The notes under the pieces: generated by a model
What the model was told of the DNA's origin: nothing
The model's database searches: none
Seen by the model: the letters and a program-made list of their open reading frames with translations, nothing else
Source of the DNA: Alphaproteobacteria bacterium
GTDB taxonomy: Bacteria; Pseudomonadota; Alphaproteobacteria; RF32; CAG-239
DNA length: 39,990 nucleotides
Direction: 5' to 3'
NCBI GenBank assembly: GCA_017460085.1
Contig: JAFUBQ010000004.1
Location: forward strand, 1-39,990
Part shown: positions 8,593 to 16,013 of the stretch, piece after piece
How positions within the stretch are numbered: position 1 is the stretch's first letter
How the letters are laid out: each line of letters begins with the position of its first letter
Translations under genes and position numbers: made by a program

Positions 8593-8800
8593 TGATAAAA
8601 TCCACCAAAATTTTAGTTAAATCCTCATTATTTTCTGTTGTATCATTTTCAGCCAAAGCGGCGGCAATTTTACATTTCAGCTCCTCTGCTTTCAGCGCCA
8701 AATTAATATTGCCTTCATCAATAGCCATCTGCTGCAATTTCGCCAGCATAATCAGACTTTCATCATATGAATATGCCGGCGCTTTCTTTTTTTTTGCCAT
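8525..8800 (-). CDS. Probable terminase small subunit
   Basis: A 91-residue protein directly before the large terminase. It begins with a lysine-rich stretch and has a helical core LAKLQQMAIDEGNINLALKA then ELKCKIAAALAEN, which resembles the helical segment of short small-terminase proteins (paired helices that sort residues around a GN turn). The C-terminal third is acidic and Asn-rich. There is no clear helix-turn-helix DNA-binding unit in so short a protein. The identification rests mainly on position; another small packaging protein is possible. Start follows AAAGGATAGATAATG. Confidence 0.5.
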   Translation of the reverse strand: MAKKKKAPAYSYDESLIMLAKLQQMAIDEGNINLALKAEELKCKIAAALAENDTTENNEDLTKILVDFINDKQNRKNSADICTAVDGEKTL

Positions 8801-8827
8801 TATCTATCCTTTCATATTTATTATCCT

Positions 8828-9058
8828 TTATGTTGTTTCTAGTTCTAATTTAAGTTTATGCAAACGTGCCAACCATTCCCACAAGTTCGGATATTCTTCA
8901 GCGCTCAAATGCTGCAGCTCATCAGCCACTTTAATACCACCCACCGGAAATTCCGGCATCGGCGGCGGCTCACAATTGACCGTTGCGCAGCAACTCAAGC
9001 AGCTCATCACGATGAGCATTAGGCCTAGCCTGAATTTTTGCCCTTTTTTGCGCCACAT
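8828..9058 (-). CDS. Outer-membrane spanin lipoprotein, Rz1-like
   Basis: The 76-residue product has a basic N-terminus, a hydrophobic signal (LGLMLIVMSCLSCC) with Cys20 or Cys23 as lipidation site, and a proline-rich stretch (EPPPMPEFPVGG) before a short helical tail. This is the pattern of Rz1 lipoproteins, which pair with Rz and fuse inner and outer membranes at lysis. It starts inside the Rz frame (overlap 8970-9058) in a different reading frame and continues beyond it. A very strong ribosome site, GGAGGTGATTAAGTATG, decides the start. The lipobox is irregular (VMSC or CLSC), but the overall arrangement is convincing. Confidence 0.75.
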   Translation of the reverse strand: MWRKKGQKFRLGLMLIVMSCLSCCATVNCEPPPMPEFPVGGIKVADELQHLSAEEYPNLWEWLARLHKLKLELETT

Positions 9059-9176
9059 ACTTAATCACCTCCACTTGTTTTTCGATAATTTGTGTTTTCA
9101 CCTGACTTTTGCCGTAAAGATATCCGCCATAAGCCGCTAAAACACTCATTATCAAACAAAGTATAACCATTTTCAT
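8970..9176 (-). CDS. Inner-membrane spanin, Rz-like
   Basis: A 68-residue protein with one N-terminal membrane segment (MVILCLIMSVLAAYGGYLYG) followed by a short polar helical region rich in Lys, Gln and Glu (KSQVKTQIIEKQVEVIKY). This is the type II topology of Rz spanins, although much shorter than the lambda protein. Its ATG overlaps the stop of the small membrane protein (ATGA, 9173-9176), and its 3' part holds the start of the Rz1-like gene. The protein thus completes a standard lysis cassette after the endolysin. Confidence 0.7.
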   Translation of the reverse strand: MKMVILCLIMSVLAAYGGYLYGKSQVKTQIIEKQVEVIKYVAQKRAKIQARPNAHRDELLELLRNGQL

Positions 9177-9346
9177 AAACCGACCTTATGTAAAAGCGCT
9201 AAAATGTCGCTTTTAAAACACAAAGCCAGCACCGCACCAATAATACCCCACGCTAAAAAATAAAGCCTTTTAATTCGTGCTACGCTTAAAATCAGCCACC
9301 GCAAAAAACGATACGGCTGTTTAATTTCTTGTTTCTTTTTTCGCAT
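9173..9346 (-). CDS. Small membrane protein, holin candidate
   Basis: I put the start at the ATG at 9346 (MRKKKQEIKQ), behind AAGGAGG at 6 bases; an ATG at 9367 lies inside the endolysin end and lacks a site. The 57-residue protein has a basic N-terminus and one, possibly two, hydrophobic segments (FLRWLILSVARI and LYFLAWGIIGAVLALCF). Its position between the endolysin and spanins suits a holin or pinholin, but the family is not recognised. The neighbouring 9775-10026 product is the rival candidate. Confidence 0.5.
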   Translation of the reverse strand: MRKKKQEIKQPYRFLRWLILSVARIKRLYFLAWGIIGAVLALCFKSDILALLHKVGL

Positions 9347-9356
9347 TTTTTCCTCC

Positions 9357-9782
9357 TTAAATGTCATTATAAAATAAGTGATTTTTCACCACATAACACG
9401 GTGTATGCTTTAAGGCCCACACCGGTTTAATTTGCCGCGTATGATAATAAGTTGCACCGCTTGTAAAATCGATTAAAGCACCAGTTATTGCCGCTTTGGC
9501 AATTTCATAACATTGGCGAAAAACAGCATCAGATAAATCGACCCTTTTAATTTTTGCTAAATTAGGATCGTTTTTGTTCCAACAGCTGAATTGAAATTTT
9601 TTCAAACAGGTTTGCGCAATACTGGGAATTTTTTGCCCTTCACTAACACAATATCCCGTAAACCATTTTTTTGCTTTATATCTGTTCATAATCACGCAAG
9701 CAACGGCTTCCATGCCTTCTTTGCCTTCGCTTCTGGCTTCACCGTATATCGTCCGCGCCAAAATATCCACATCATCAACCAT
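9357..9782 (-). CDS. Cell-wall hydrolase, SleB/CwlJ-type endolysin
   Basis: A 141-residue cell-wall hydrolase of the Hydrolase_2 (SleB) family. The signature DVDILARTIYGEARSEG (4-20), containing the catalytic Glu15, is followed by AVACVIMNR and ends with GATYYHTRQIKPVWALKH, then the terminal HLFYND, all hallmarks of the family. SleB-type enzymes cut glycan strands; here the protein would be the endolysin. No signal peptide is seen, so release depends on a holin. Start ATG 9782 is preferred over a TTG at 9812 because AAAAGGA lies nine bases before it. It overlaps the previous gene by a few bases. Confidence 0.88.
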   Translation of the reverse strand: MVDDVDILARTIYGEARSEGKEGMEAVACVIMNRYKAKKWFTGYCVSEGQKIPSIAQTCLKKFQFSCWNKNDPNLAKIKRVDLSDAVFRQCYEIAKAAITGALIDFTSGATYYHTRQIKPVWALKHTPCYVVKNHLFYNDI

Positions 9783-10026
9783 CGGCTTTTTTCCTTTTTG
9801 TTTTATTCTCAATCAAAAACTCCAAGCGCGTTTTAATTTCAGTTAAAACTAAATTTTGCTGTGATTGCAAAACAGCGATGGCTTCCATTTTTCCATCGCT
9901 GTTATTGATACGTTTTTCTAAATTATCAAGCTGCACATCGTGTTTGGCTTTCCATTCACCAATACGCACTAATGTGGCAATTAACCCCACCAGTGAGGTA
10001 CAGCCGCTAATCAGTCCCCAATCCAT
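9775..10026 (-). CDS. Single-span membrane protein with coiled coil, lysis accessory
   Basis: The 83-residue protein has an N-terminal membrane segment (LISGCTSLVGLIATLV) and then a charged helical part (KHDVQLDNLEKRINN) with heptad-like spacing and a basic end. Such small phage proteins before an endolysin are usually holins or holin regulators. It sits directly upstream of the SleB gene and overlaps its start by 8 bases. Which of the two small membrane proteins is the true holin cannot be told. Start follows AAAGGAGAAAATTATG. Confidence 0.5.
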   Translation of the reverse strand: MDWGLISGCTSLVGLIATLVRIGEWKAKHDVQLDNLEKRINNSDGKMEAIAVLQSQQNLVLTEIKTRLEFLIENKTKRKKADG

Positions 10027-10043
10027 AATTTTCTCCTTTCATT

Positions 10044-10706
10044 TTATTCATTTTCCTTTTCCCAACGGCTCGGCATAGGAAAAAGCTCTGCCAATTTTGC
10101 AAACAATGCTTTATTAACCCACTCTCTGGTAGAAAAACATCCGCTTATGCTGTCTTGCAAATCTTCGCATTTGTTATCTTTAATTTCCATACCTTGGCAG
10201 AAAATATTACCATATAAACAACGCGCAGAAACCGGCTCACCATAAAACATTTCCAGCTTTTTATATTTTTCACCGTTGATGCGCATCGGACAATGCACGC
10301 CGTAATGTTTTGTCGGCTTATGCAAATTGCGCAAAATTCTTTTAGTGTTAACAATAACTTTCTGATACTTATTTTGCGCAACTTCCGGCATTTCCCCTTT
10401 ATGATAATACGGATAATCAGCTGCCGTAAAATCTTTAAGCATAAAAAAATCATCGTTCATCAATAAAAAATCTGCACCAATGCCGGCTTCAATGGCGGCT
10501 CTGGTTTTCGTATAAGCACTTTGCCACCAAAAATTGTCGTCTTCCACCCACAAATATTTAACTTTATCGTTTAAAAAATGCGGTTTGTTACCAACAATCC
10601 AAACGTCATCAATATCTTGGCAATGTTTTTCCAGCGAGCGCAAAGAATAGCGCAATTCCTGATTATTATGATGCGAACCGGAACCGATGTAATATAAAAT
10701 ATCCAT
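10044..10706 (-). CDS. Stealth-type sugar-phosphate transferase-like protein
   Basis: A 220-residue protein that matches conserved region 2 of Stealth-family proteins: NNQELRYSLRSLEKHC at 14-29, then DDVWIVGNKPHFL, and the acidic FLLMNDDFFM near 82-91, corresponding to the usual LYxNDDxFF motif. Stealth proteins transfer hexose-1-phosphate onto capsular or surface glycans. The start at 10706 follows GGGAGG inside the end of the previous gene. Its place between fibre and lysis genes is odd for a glycan enzyme and suggests modification of host surface polysaccharide or of the particle (inference). Confidence 0.7.
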   Translation of the reverse strand: MDILYYIGSGSHHNNQELRYSLRSLEKHCQDIDDVWIVGNKPHFLNDKVKYLWVEDDNFWWQSAYTKTRAAIEAGIGADFLLMNDDFFMLKDFTAADYPYYHKGEMPEVAQNKYQKVIVNTKRILRNLHKPTKHYGVHCPMRINGEKYKKLEMFYGEPVSARCLYGNIFCQGMEIKDNKCEDLQDSISGCFSTREWVNKALFAKLAELFPMPSRWEKENE

Positions 10707-10707
10707 T

Positions 10708-11046
10708 TCAGCCTCCCAATTCATTAATTTCTTTTCGCCATACCTGTCTTTGGGCAATTAGCTCGGCATATTCTTCCATTGTTGCAGCACCTTCTGCAAT
10801 TTTAATAATTGCATAATCGGTTGCCGTCAAATTTGCCTTTAATTCGGCAATTGTTTGCGCTTTAATTTCATCTTCTGTCGGTTCAGGCTCAATCGGTGCA
10901 TAGCCTTTAATATACCACAAACCATTATATGCCTGTTCAACTTCCATTAAAGTCATTCCGATTTCAATGTAATATTCATCAGAACAACCAACACCAACTT
11001 GAACCTGTTTTGTTGCTTCATCTATAATTTTTGCATATTTTTTCAT
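10708..11046 (-). CDS. Phage tail-fibre chaperone-like small protein
   Basis: The 112-residue protein ends with IAEGAATMEEYAELIAQR then QVWRKEINELGG, a pattern usual in small proteins that follow tail-fibre genes and act as assembly chaperones (similar to XkdW or DUF4376-type C-termini with RQxWRxEI). The middle contains a Pro- and Glu-rich linker (PIEPEPTEDEIKAQT). The position after the two fibre genes supports an assembly or chaperone role. No catalytic motif is present. Start follows AAGGAGAATAAAGATG. Confidence 0.55.
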   Translation of the reverse strand: MKKYAKIIDEATKQVQVGVGCSDEYYIEIGMTLMEVEQAYNGLWYIKGYAPIEPEPTEDEIKAQTIAELKANLTATDYAIIKIAEGAATMEEYAELIAQRQVWRKEINELGG

Positions 11047-11057
11047 CTTTATTCTCC

Positions 11058-11519
11058 TTAAGCTGTTCTACGCCAAATATTCACTACATAAGCCGGTGGT
11101 TGAACAGTATTGCTGTTACCGTAAATGCTATTAGAACCTGAAGCATCAAAATAAATTTTTCTAGGAACTTTATATGTATTACCACTCCAACTCGAATCTA
11201 TAGTTTCGTCTAGAGTTGAAAAAGCTTCAGATAAAGTTCCGCTTTTACCCGGAATTCCGCCGAAAGTACCTGTAATATTAGGCAAACCTGCCGCAATGGT
11301 TGTATTTGCATTAGTGCCGTCGCCACCCCATAAAGCTCTGTTTTCTGCAACTAACTCCCAAGTTGAACCACTAATCAGCGCTGCAAGCGGACAAGTTGTT
11401 TGTGTGCCGATATATATTGAGCCAATAGGGTAAAGAGTAGACAATAACTCAGTTGTTGTCATATACTCTGACATATCAGGTGTTCCGGCAATAAACTCTG
11501 TTCCTTTATATATACTCAT
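11058..11519 (-). CDS. Tail-fibre tip paralogue, short
   Basis: The start at ATG 11519 has GGGAGG eight bases upstream; a TTG at 11549 is less likely. The 153-residue product has YPIGSIYIGT, then GLPNITGTFGG, a variable middle, and the conserved end FDASGSNSIYGNSNTVQP with a final VVNIWRR. These elements recur in the next gene and in 13000-13749. The protein appears to be a receptor-binding tip without the long shaft of its neighbour. It lacks the N-terminal anchor seen in the others, so it may bind as a subunit on the longer fibre (inference). Confidence 0.7.
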   Translation of the reverse strand: MSIYKGTEFIAGTPDMSEYMTTTELLSTLYPIGSIYIGTQTTCPLAALISGSTWELVAENRALWGGDGTNANTTIAAGLPNITGTFGGIPGKSGTLSEAFSTLDETIDSSWSGNTYKVPRKIYFDASGSNSIYGNSNTVQPPAYVVNIWRRTA

Positions 11520-11530
11520 ATTCTTCCTCC

Positions 11531-12622
11531 CTAAACTATACGTTGCCAAATATTTACCACAAATGCCGGTGGTTGGACCGTGTTAGAATTACCATAAATA
11601 GAATTTGAACGAGAAGCATCTAGTGTTTTTCTGCTACCTTTAGAGTTTCCATCAGTACTCGTTCCACCTCTTTTATCTCCACCATCATCGAAAAAAGCAC
11701 CTACTGAACTATCAGACCAAACATCAAATTCAAAACTACCCGTAATATTTGGCAACCCCGCCTCAATAGTTGTTCCGGCGGTATGGTTAGCGTCTGCACC
11801 TTGCAATACCCTGCCGCTTGCCACCTTTTGCCACGTTCCCAATCCTAGCAAAGTTGCCGGATTATCGTTACTCACTGTCAGATAAATACTGCCAACCGGA
11901 TAAATACGATTAATTACATTGGCAACCGTGTTATAAATATCACTTTCATCATCGGTAATATGATAAAGCGTATTGCTGTCTTTAGTTGAAATAGCATTAT
12001 ATTGAGCTTTGGTTCCTGCCCAAGTTTTAATAGCTGTTGCAGTGGCATTTTGATTAATTACACCAACTGTTTGTAATTCATCATTAATATTTTTACCGAT
12101 ACTGATATTGTCATAATCACTTGAAACAATAACCAAATCACCGCTTCCCAATATAGAATTGCCGTTAATTGTTTTGATATTACTTCCGCTCACCAGTGTA
12201 TTTTGCTTTGTTTGCAAAAAACTATTAGCTACAAGTTTATTATCGGCACTCGCTGCTTCTGGTATTTTAGCATTAATTGCATCAATTTGTATTTGCGCTG
12301 AATTTAACACCGTTTGCGCTTGGTTAGCATAATATTTTGCCGAATATTCAACAGAATCAACCGTTCCAGAAGTTTTGTTGGCCCAATTGCGCGCTAAGTC
12401 AATATATTGCTGCACTTCTTCCGCAAAAATATCTATACCTTCGGCAACTTTATCAGCAATTTCAGCTGCACCAGACTGAATGTAGTTTATAGCCTGGCCA
12501 ACTTCCATACGTGCTGCCGGACCAATGGTTAATGAAAATGAAGCTTGCGGTAACAACACAACATCAACACGACTACTTATCAAAGTAACGGTATAATCAG
12601 TTTTTTCAATATTGTATTGCAT
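11531..12622 (-). CDS. Tail fibre with helical shaft and conserved tip
   Basis: A 363-residue fibre. The first half has an N-terminal strand-rich region and a helical shaft with Ala, Ile and Gln (YIDLARNWANKTSG then VEYSAKYYANQAQ), typical of phage tail-fibre linker helices. A repeat-rich segment (INGNSILGSGDLVIVSSDYD) follows. The C-terminus has YPVGSIYLTV, GTWQKVASGRVLQG, GLPNITGSFEF, a variable insertion, and DASRSNSIYGNSNTVQP. It shares its tip with both flanking fibre genes. Strong GGAGGTG ribosome site. Probable host receptor-binding protein. Confidence 0.8.
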   Translation of the reverse strand: MQYNIEKTDYTVTLISSRVDVVLLPQASFSLTIGPAARMEVGQAINYIQSGAAEIADKVAEGIDIFAEEVQQYIDLARNWANKTSGTVDSVEYSAKYYANQAQTVLNSAQIQIDAINAKIPEAASADNKLVANSFLQTKQNTLVSGSNIKTINGNSILGSGDLVIVSSDYDNISIGKNINDELQTVGVINQNATATAIKTWAGTKAQYNAISTKDSNTLYHITDDESDIYNTVANVINRIYPVGSIYLTVSNDNPATLLGLGTWQKVASGRVLQGADANHTAGTTIEAGLPNITGSFEFDVWSDSSVGAFFDDGGDKRGGTSTDGNSKGSRKTLDASRSNSIYGNSNTVQPPAFVVNIWQRIV

Positions 12623-12636
12623 AATAACACCTCCGT

Positions 12637-12996
12637 TTAACCCAGCGGTATTGTTACTTGCGGTGTAATACGCAATGTTCCAATTTGATTAACATTTGCC
12701 GGCCATATTGTGTTAACACTGCCGTCAGATGTTGTCAGCTGAATATCGGTTTTATATTCACCAACCGCAATATTGGTCTGCACCGGTGAAAGCAATATCG
12801 CAATTTTTCCGGCCGCAGCATCAACTGCTGTTCCTGAAAGCGTAAACATAACATTATTATCTTCATCTCGTGCCTGCATTAAAAGTGTAGCACCAACCAA
12901 GTTTACAGGTTTGCCATTGTTTTTAATTTCAAAATTAAGCGCAAAACTGTCACCCTGTCGCACCGTAATTATATTATTTTGTATTGTTCCGCTCAT
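12637..12996 (-). CDS. Baseplate upper protein N-domain-like protein
   Basis: A 119-residue strand-rich protein: ITVRQGDSFALNFEIKNNG, then VNLVGATLLMQARD, followed by a section GKIAILLSPVQTNIAVGEY and WPANVNQIGTLRIT. This arrangement resembles the N-terminal domain of phage BppU-type baseplate/receptor-binding proteins, which hold fibres on the particle. The gene lies between two fibre genes, which fits an adaptor role. No other domain is attached. Start follows AAAGGAG. Confidence 0.6.
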   Translation of the reverse strand: MSGTIQNNIITVRQGDSFALNFEIKNNGKPVNLVGATLLMQARDEDNNVMFTLSGTAVDAAAGKIAILLSPVQTNIAVGEYKTDIQLTTSDGSVNTIWPANVNQIGTLRITPQVTIPLG

Positions 12997-12999
12997 TTT

Positions 13000-13749
13000 T
13001 TATTCTCCTTTTGCTTTAATAAACCAATTAACGGCCTGATTGACCGGTGTCACATGATTGCTTGCACCATATATGGCATTAGAACGTGATGCATCAAAAT
13101 ATTCAGTATAACCATTGCTTGAACTGCTTGAAAGCGAAGTTTGCCGCGGTGTTCCGTAATAAAAAGCCCCTGAACTTGATGTATGGGTATTATCTATACC
13201 AAATGAACCGGTAATATTCGGTAATCCCTCAGCTTGTGTAGTATATATATCTTCGGCTGCATCACCGCCTAAACCGCGCAAAAATTTACCTCGATAATCC
13301 GGAACATTAAAAGTTGTGGTTCCATCACCGGCTCCGAAATTTACCCCGATTAAAGCAAATAAATCAGCATATGTCGTGCGGCTGACAGCCTGCCCGTTGC
13401 ATAATAGCCAATTTCCGTAATTAGCTGTTTTCACCGAAGGTGTAATGGTGCCAATCGGAATAAGTTCGTTAAATAAACTCTTAATATCTGAAGTTGCATC
13501 GGTTAATTGCTTATAATTAACCGCATCAGATGAAGCGGTGGCCGAAGCAACATTTTTAATTTGATAATTTCCCATATTCAAATTACCATTCATCGTGCAA
13601 CGCCCGTCACGCAACATACATTCGTTTAATCCCGCCGTAAAGTTATCGTCTTCTTCATCATGACGATCACTGGCAATGTCTATATCATTAATTCTGTCTT
13701 CTTCCCAGTTATGGATTCTGGAAAAATTTCCCTGACTGTCAAATGGCAT
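13000..13749 (-). CDS. Tail-collar domain fibre protein
   Basis: This 249-residue fibre has a podoviral-type N-terminus (FSRIHNWEEDRIND then IASDRHDEED), followed by NGNLNMGNYQIKNV, and a Phage Tail Collar domain at about 97-160: IPIGTITPSVKTANYGNWLL, CNGQAVSRTTYADLFALIG, FNVPDYRGKFLRGLGG. The C-terminal tip GLPNITGSFGI, a serine-rich variable part and YFDASRSNAIYGASNHVTPV is shared with the next two fibre genes, so it is part of one paralogous set. The N-terminus probably fixes it to the tail. AAAGGAGG lies before the ATG. Confidence 0.85.
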   Translation of the reverse strand: MPFDSQGNFSRIHNWEEDRINDIDIASDRHDEEDDNFTAGLNECMLRDGRCTMNGNLNMGNYQIKNVASATASSDAVNYKQLTDATSDIKSLFNELIPIGTITPSVKTANYGNWLLCNGQAVSRTTYADLFALIGVNFGAGDGTTTFNVPDYRGKFLRGLGGDAAEDIYTTQAEGLPNITGSFGIDNTHTSSSGAFYYGTPRQTSLSSSSSNGYTEYFDASRSNAIYGASNHVTPVNQAVNWFIKAKGE

Positions 13750-13776
13750 AATAGCCTCCTTTCTGATTGTTAGTTA

Positions 13777-15522
13777 TTAATTTTTAAGTGTTTTATTAAT
13801 CTCAACTGCCTTTTTAAGATTAAGCTCTTCACGTTTTAGTTCGTTTTGCTCTTTCTTAATGGCATAGTCTTGCTCCATTTTTTGCCGTTGAATTTCAACC
13901 GCCGGATTAACAACTTTCGGCTCAGGTTCATCCGGTTTATTAAATTCGTTTTCAATGGCATTGAACGCTTCATTCATCACCGCATCAAATTGTCTGGCGT
14001 TCGGCATTGTGGCCACAGCGCTCTCAATCATCTGTCGATAAAGCGGTAATAAGGCCGGTTGGTTAGAAACAACATTAAATGAAGCTCCAATCATGGCATT
14101 AATATTGGTCAAAGTGTTCAATATTTTTTGTTCGGCCGCATCTTTGTTGTAACAACCATCTGTTTCTAAATCGATAACCATACTGCGCAGTTTTTCGTGC
14201 TTCAGCAGTTTAATGGCAGCAGTAATGTCATCAATATTTTGCCGCTCAGTTGCATCTAAGAACGAAAGCAAAAACTCCGGCGCAAAATGTTCGCAAATAA
14301 TTTCGGCCTTAATTTGCAATAGCTCTTTCAAAAAACGTTGCATATCATTTTGCCGGTCCTGATTGCGCAATGTACCGAAGCTGGTTTTTTGTTCAACAGC
14401 CGTTGCTGTTTCCACCCGTTGCGATGTGCCGCGCATAATATCACTCACACCGGTTACATCATAAATAGCATCAATCAAAACTTGCCGCCGTCCGGCTAAA
14501 GCTTGCAAAGCTTCAACATATTGCCCTATCGGTGCAAAATCTATCACACCTTTAATACCGCCGGCATCTTTAAGCTTGTCATATTCCGACAAAGAAATAA
14601 GCGTTACATCTTTATCCAAAATATTAGCCAGCTCCGGAAAACTGTTATCATAACAGCCGGAAACTTTAAGCGCTTGCATGGTTAAGCGCATTCTGTTGTT
14701 CACCCCGTCAAGTTCTTCAAGTAAACTCTTAATTTCCACATAATCTGGCACCGGAATAATGCCATCATTGGTAAGAGTGGCAAAAATCGGCTTCGGACAT
14801 GGGAAAAAACCGCTCAAATGCAAAACATCGGGCTGAACATGCAAAAATCCGGCCGCATATTGCGGACTAACATAATAAATAGTGCGGCTCGGTTTATCCC
14901 AAATTTCATAAACCGTTAAAACACCATCTTCACCCAAAGTTGTTATTAATAGGTCAACCAACTCGGCTGAAAAATTGTCTTTCATTTCCTTAACGCTCAT
15001 ATATATGCGCCTAGCAATCCACTCCACATCTTCCCAAACCCTAACTTTGTCGGTATCAGCTAAAAACATGGTCGGACTAACATAAACCGTATCAACCTGC
15101 TCTTTATCCTTAATAATATCGTTGCCGATATGCTTAAAAGACGAACGATATTGCTCCCATAAAATTCCCATACCTGAAAGCAAAAAGTCGTTACGGGCAT
15201 ATTTAACCACACTGTCAAAATCAAATTGTTTCATATCCCAAACCAACGCCCGCTCCAAAATTTTGCAAGCCAACGATTCCACCGTATTGGCATTTTTGTT
15301 GGCACGCACAATAAACGGTTGCGGTTGTTTGAAATATAAAAACGGTTTTAAAGTCTCAATTGAAGACCAAAAAATATTTTGCTTATTTTTCTGCCGTTCA
15401 TTACGGTAATATTGCCTAATTTCATCTATAAGTTTATTATAATCGGCAAATTTTCTTTCTGCCGATTCAATTTTTTGCATCCATAAATCACGAAGCTGTC
15501 GCTGTGTTAAATCTTCACTCAT
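13777..15522 (-). CDS. Portal protein, podovirus-type
   Basis: The 581-residue product from ATG 15522 (MSEDLTQRQLRDLWM, with AGGAG upstream) has the sequence profile of large podoviral portals: WSSIETLKPFLYFKQPQPFI at the start of the core, then WDMKQFDFDSVVKYARNDFL and GMGILWEQYRSSF, the wing segment VYVSPTMFLADTDKVR, the crown-side helix region with DVTGVSDIMRGTSQRVETAT then AVEQKTSFGTLRNQDRQNDM, and a long charged C-terminal helix (QRQKMEQDYAIKKEQ). The portal is the unique vertex for DNA passage. Size and helical C-terminus are normal. It is unusually far (about 5 kb) from the terminase and capsid genes. Confidence 0.85.
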   Translation of the reverse strand: MSEDLTQRQLRDLWMQKIESAERKFADYNKLIDEIRQYYRNERQKNKQNIFWSSIETLKPFLYFKQPQPFIVRANKNANTVESLACKILERALVWDMKQFDFDSVVKYARNDFLLSGMGILWEQYRSSFKHIGNDIIKDKEQVDTVYVSPTMFLADTDKVRVWEDVEWIARRIYMSVKEMKDNFSAELVDLLITTLGEDGVLTVYEIWDKPSRTIYYVSPQYAAGFLHVQPDVLHLSGFFPCPKPIFATLTNDGIIPVPDYVEIKSLLEELDGVNNRMRLTMQALKVSGCYDNSFPELANILDKDVTLISLSEYDKLKDAGGIKGVIDFAPIGQYVEALQALAGRRQVLIDAIYDVTGVSDIMRGTSQRVETATAVEQKTSFGTLRNQDRQNDMQRFLKELLQIKAEIICEHFAPEFLLSFLDATERQNIDDITAAIKLLKHEKLRSMVIDLETDGCYNKDAAEQKILNTLTNINAMIGASFNVVSNQPALLPLYRQMIESAVATMPNARQFDAVMNEAFNAIENEFNKPDEPEPKVVNPAVEIQRQKMEQDYAIKKEQNELKREELNLKKAVEINKTLKN

Positions 15523-15595
15523 TTTCTCTCCTTTTTTAATAAAATGCCCAAAATAGATAAAGCGAATCGATTGATTCGCTTCACTTGGATTAAAA

Positions 15596-15622
15596 AACAA
15601 ACGGATATTTTTATTGTTTGTT
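15596..15622 (-). terminator. Hairpin between GroES-like gene and portal
   Basis: AACAAAC and GTTTGTT form a 7-bp stem with a 13-base AT-rich loop, followed on the minus strand by TTTTAATCC. A second hairpin, AAGCGAATC/GATTCGCTT with 4-base loop (15561-15582), lies just downstream. Together they may moderate transcription into the portal gene. AT-rich stems make this a weak call. Confidence 0.4.
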
Positions 15623-15664
15623 ATGTTTTATAAATAAATATTCAAAATGTCATAAACCCTAAAT

Positions 15665-15916
15665 TCACACCTCCTTTTCATAAATTGCCAACACACTCTT
15701 TTCACGAATGACAACCATATTTTTTTCCGGCAAAGCCAGTTCATCAAACGGATGAAACACAATATGGTCACCTTTTTTAATATGTAACACTAAAGGACCT
15801 GTGCTTAAAACAATTCCCTTGTTTACAACTTTTGCCGAATTCTCCGGTTGCCAAATTGCCGATTCATTTTGCGAATCGAGTTCAACGATAATTCTATCTG
15901 ATATTGCTGATAACAT
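15665..15916 (-). CDS. GroES-like co-chaperonin, phage-encoded
   Basis: An 83-residue Cpn10-like protein from ATG 15916 (MLSAISDRIIVEL), which has GAGGA five bases upstream; an ATG at 15934 lies in a terminator arm and lacks a site. SDRIIVELDSQNESAIWQP matches the first strand and the mobile loop; KGIVLSTGP matches the second strand; IKKGDHIVFHPFDEL and VVIREKSVLAIYE match the roof and last strand. The usual mobile-loop hydrophobic contact triplet is replaced by AIW near 20-22. Phage co-chaperonins replace host GroES for folding the capsid protein (T4 gp31). It is the first gene of the late operon. Confidence 0.8.
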   Translation of the reverse strand: MLSAISDRIIVELDSQNESAIWQPENSAKVVNKGIVLSTGPLVLHIKKGDHIVFHPFDELALPEKNMVVIREKSVLAIYEKEV

Positions 15917-15937
15917 ATTTTCCTCATTTTCCATTAA

Positions 15938-15974
15938 AAAAAGGAGATTTACAATAATATAAATCTCCCTTTTT
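15938..15974. terminator. Bidirectional terminator before the late operon
   Basis: GGAGATTTA (15943-15951) and TAAATCTCC (15960-15968) form a perfect 9-bp stem with an 8-base loop. The plus strand has TTTTT after the stem and the minus strand has TTTTTTT on the other side. On the minus strand it stands between the promoter at 16014-16042 and the first late gene, so it would stop late transcription unless antiterminated. Confidence 0.75.
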
Positions 15975-16013
15975 ATAAGTTTTTAATTATTACAATTATA
16001 CATTCTAATAATT

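Noticed and set aside
8553..9140. A 195-codon plus-strand open frame opposite the terminase and spanin genes
   Set aside because: It is antisense to well-supported genes, has no ribosome site, and reads as Ser/Phe-rich with no domain.
11058..13749. Diversity-generating retroelement suggested by the variable fibre tips
   Set aside because: No reverse transcriptase, accessory protein or template repeat is visible; the inserts differ in length, not at scattered adenines.
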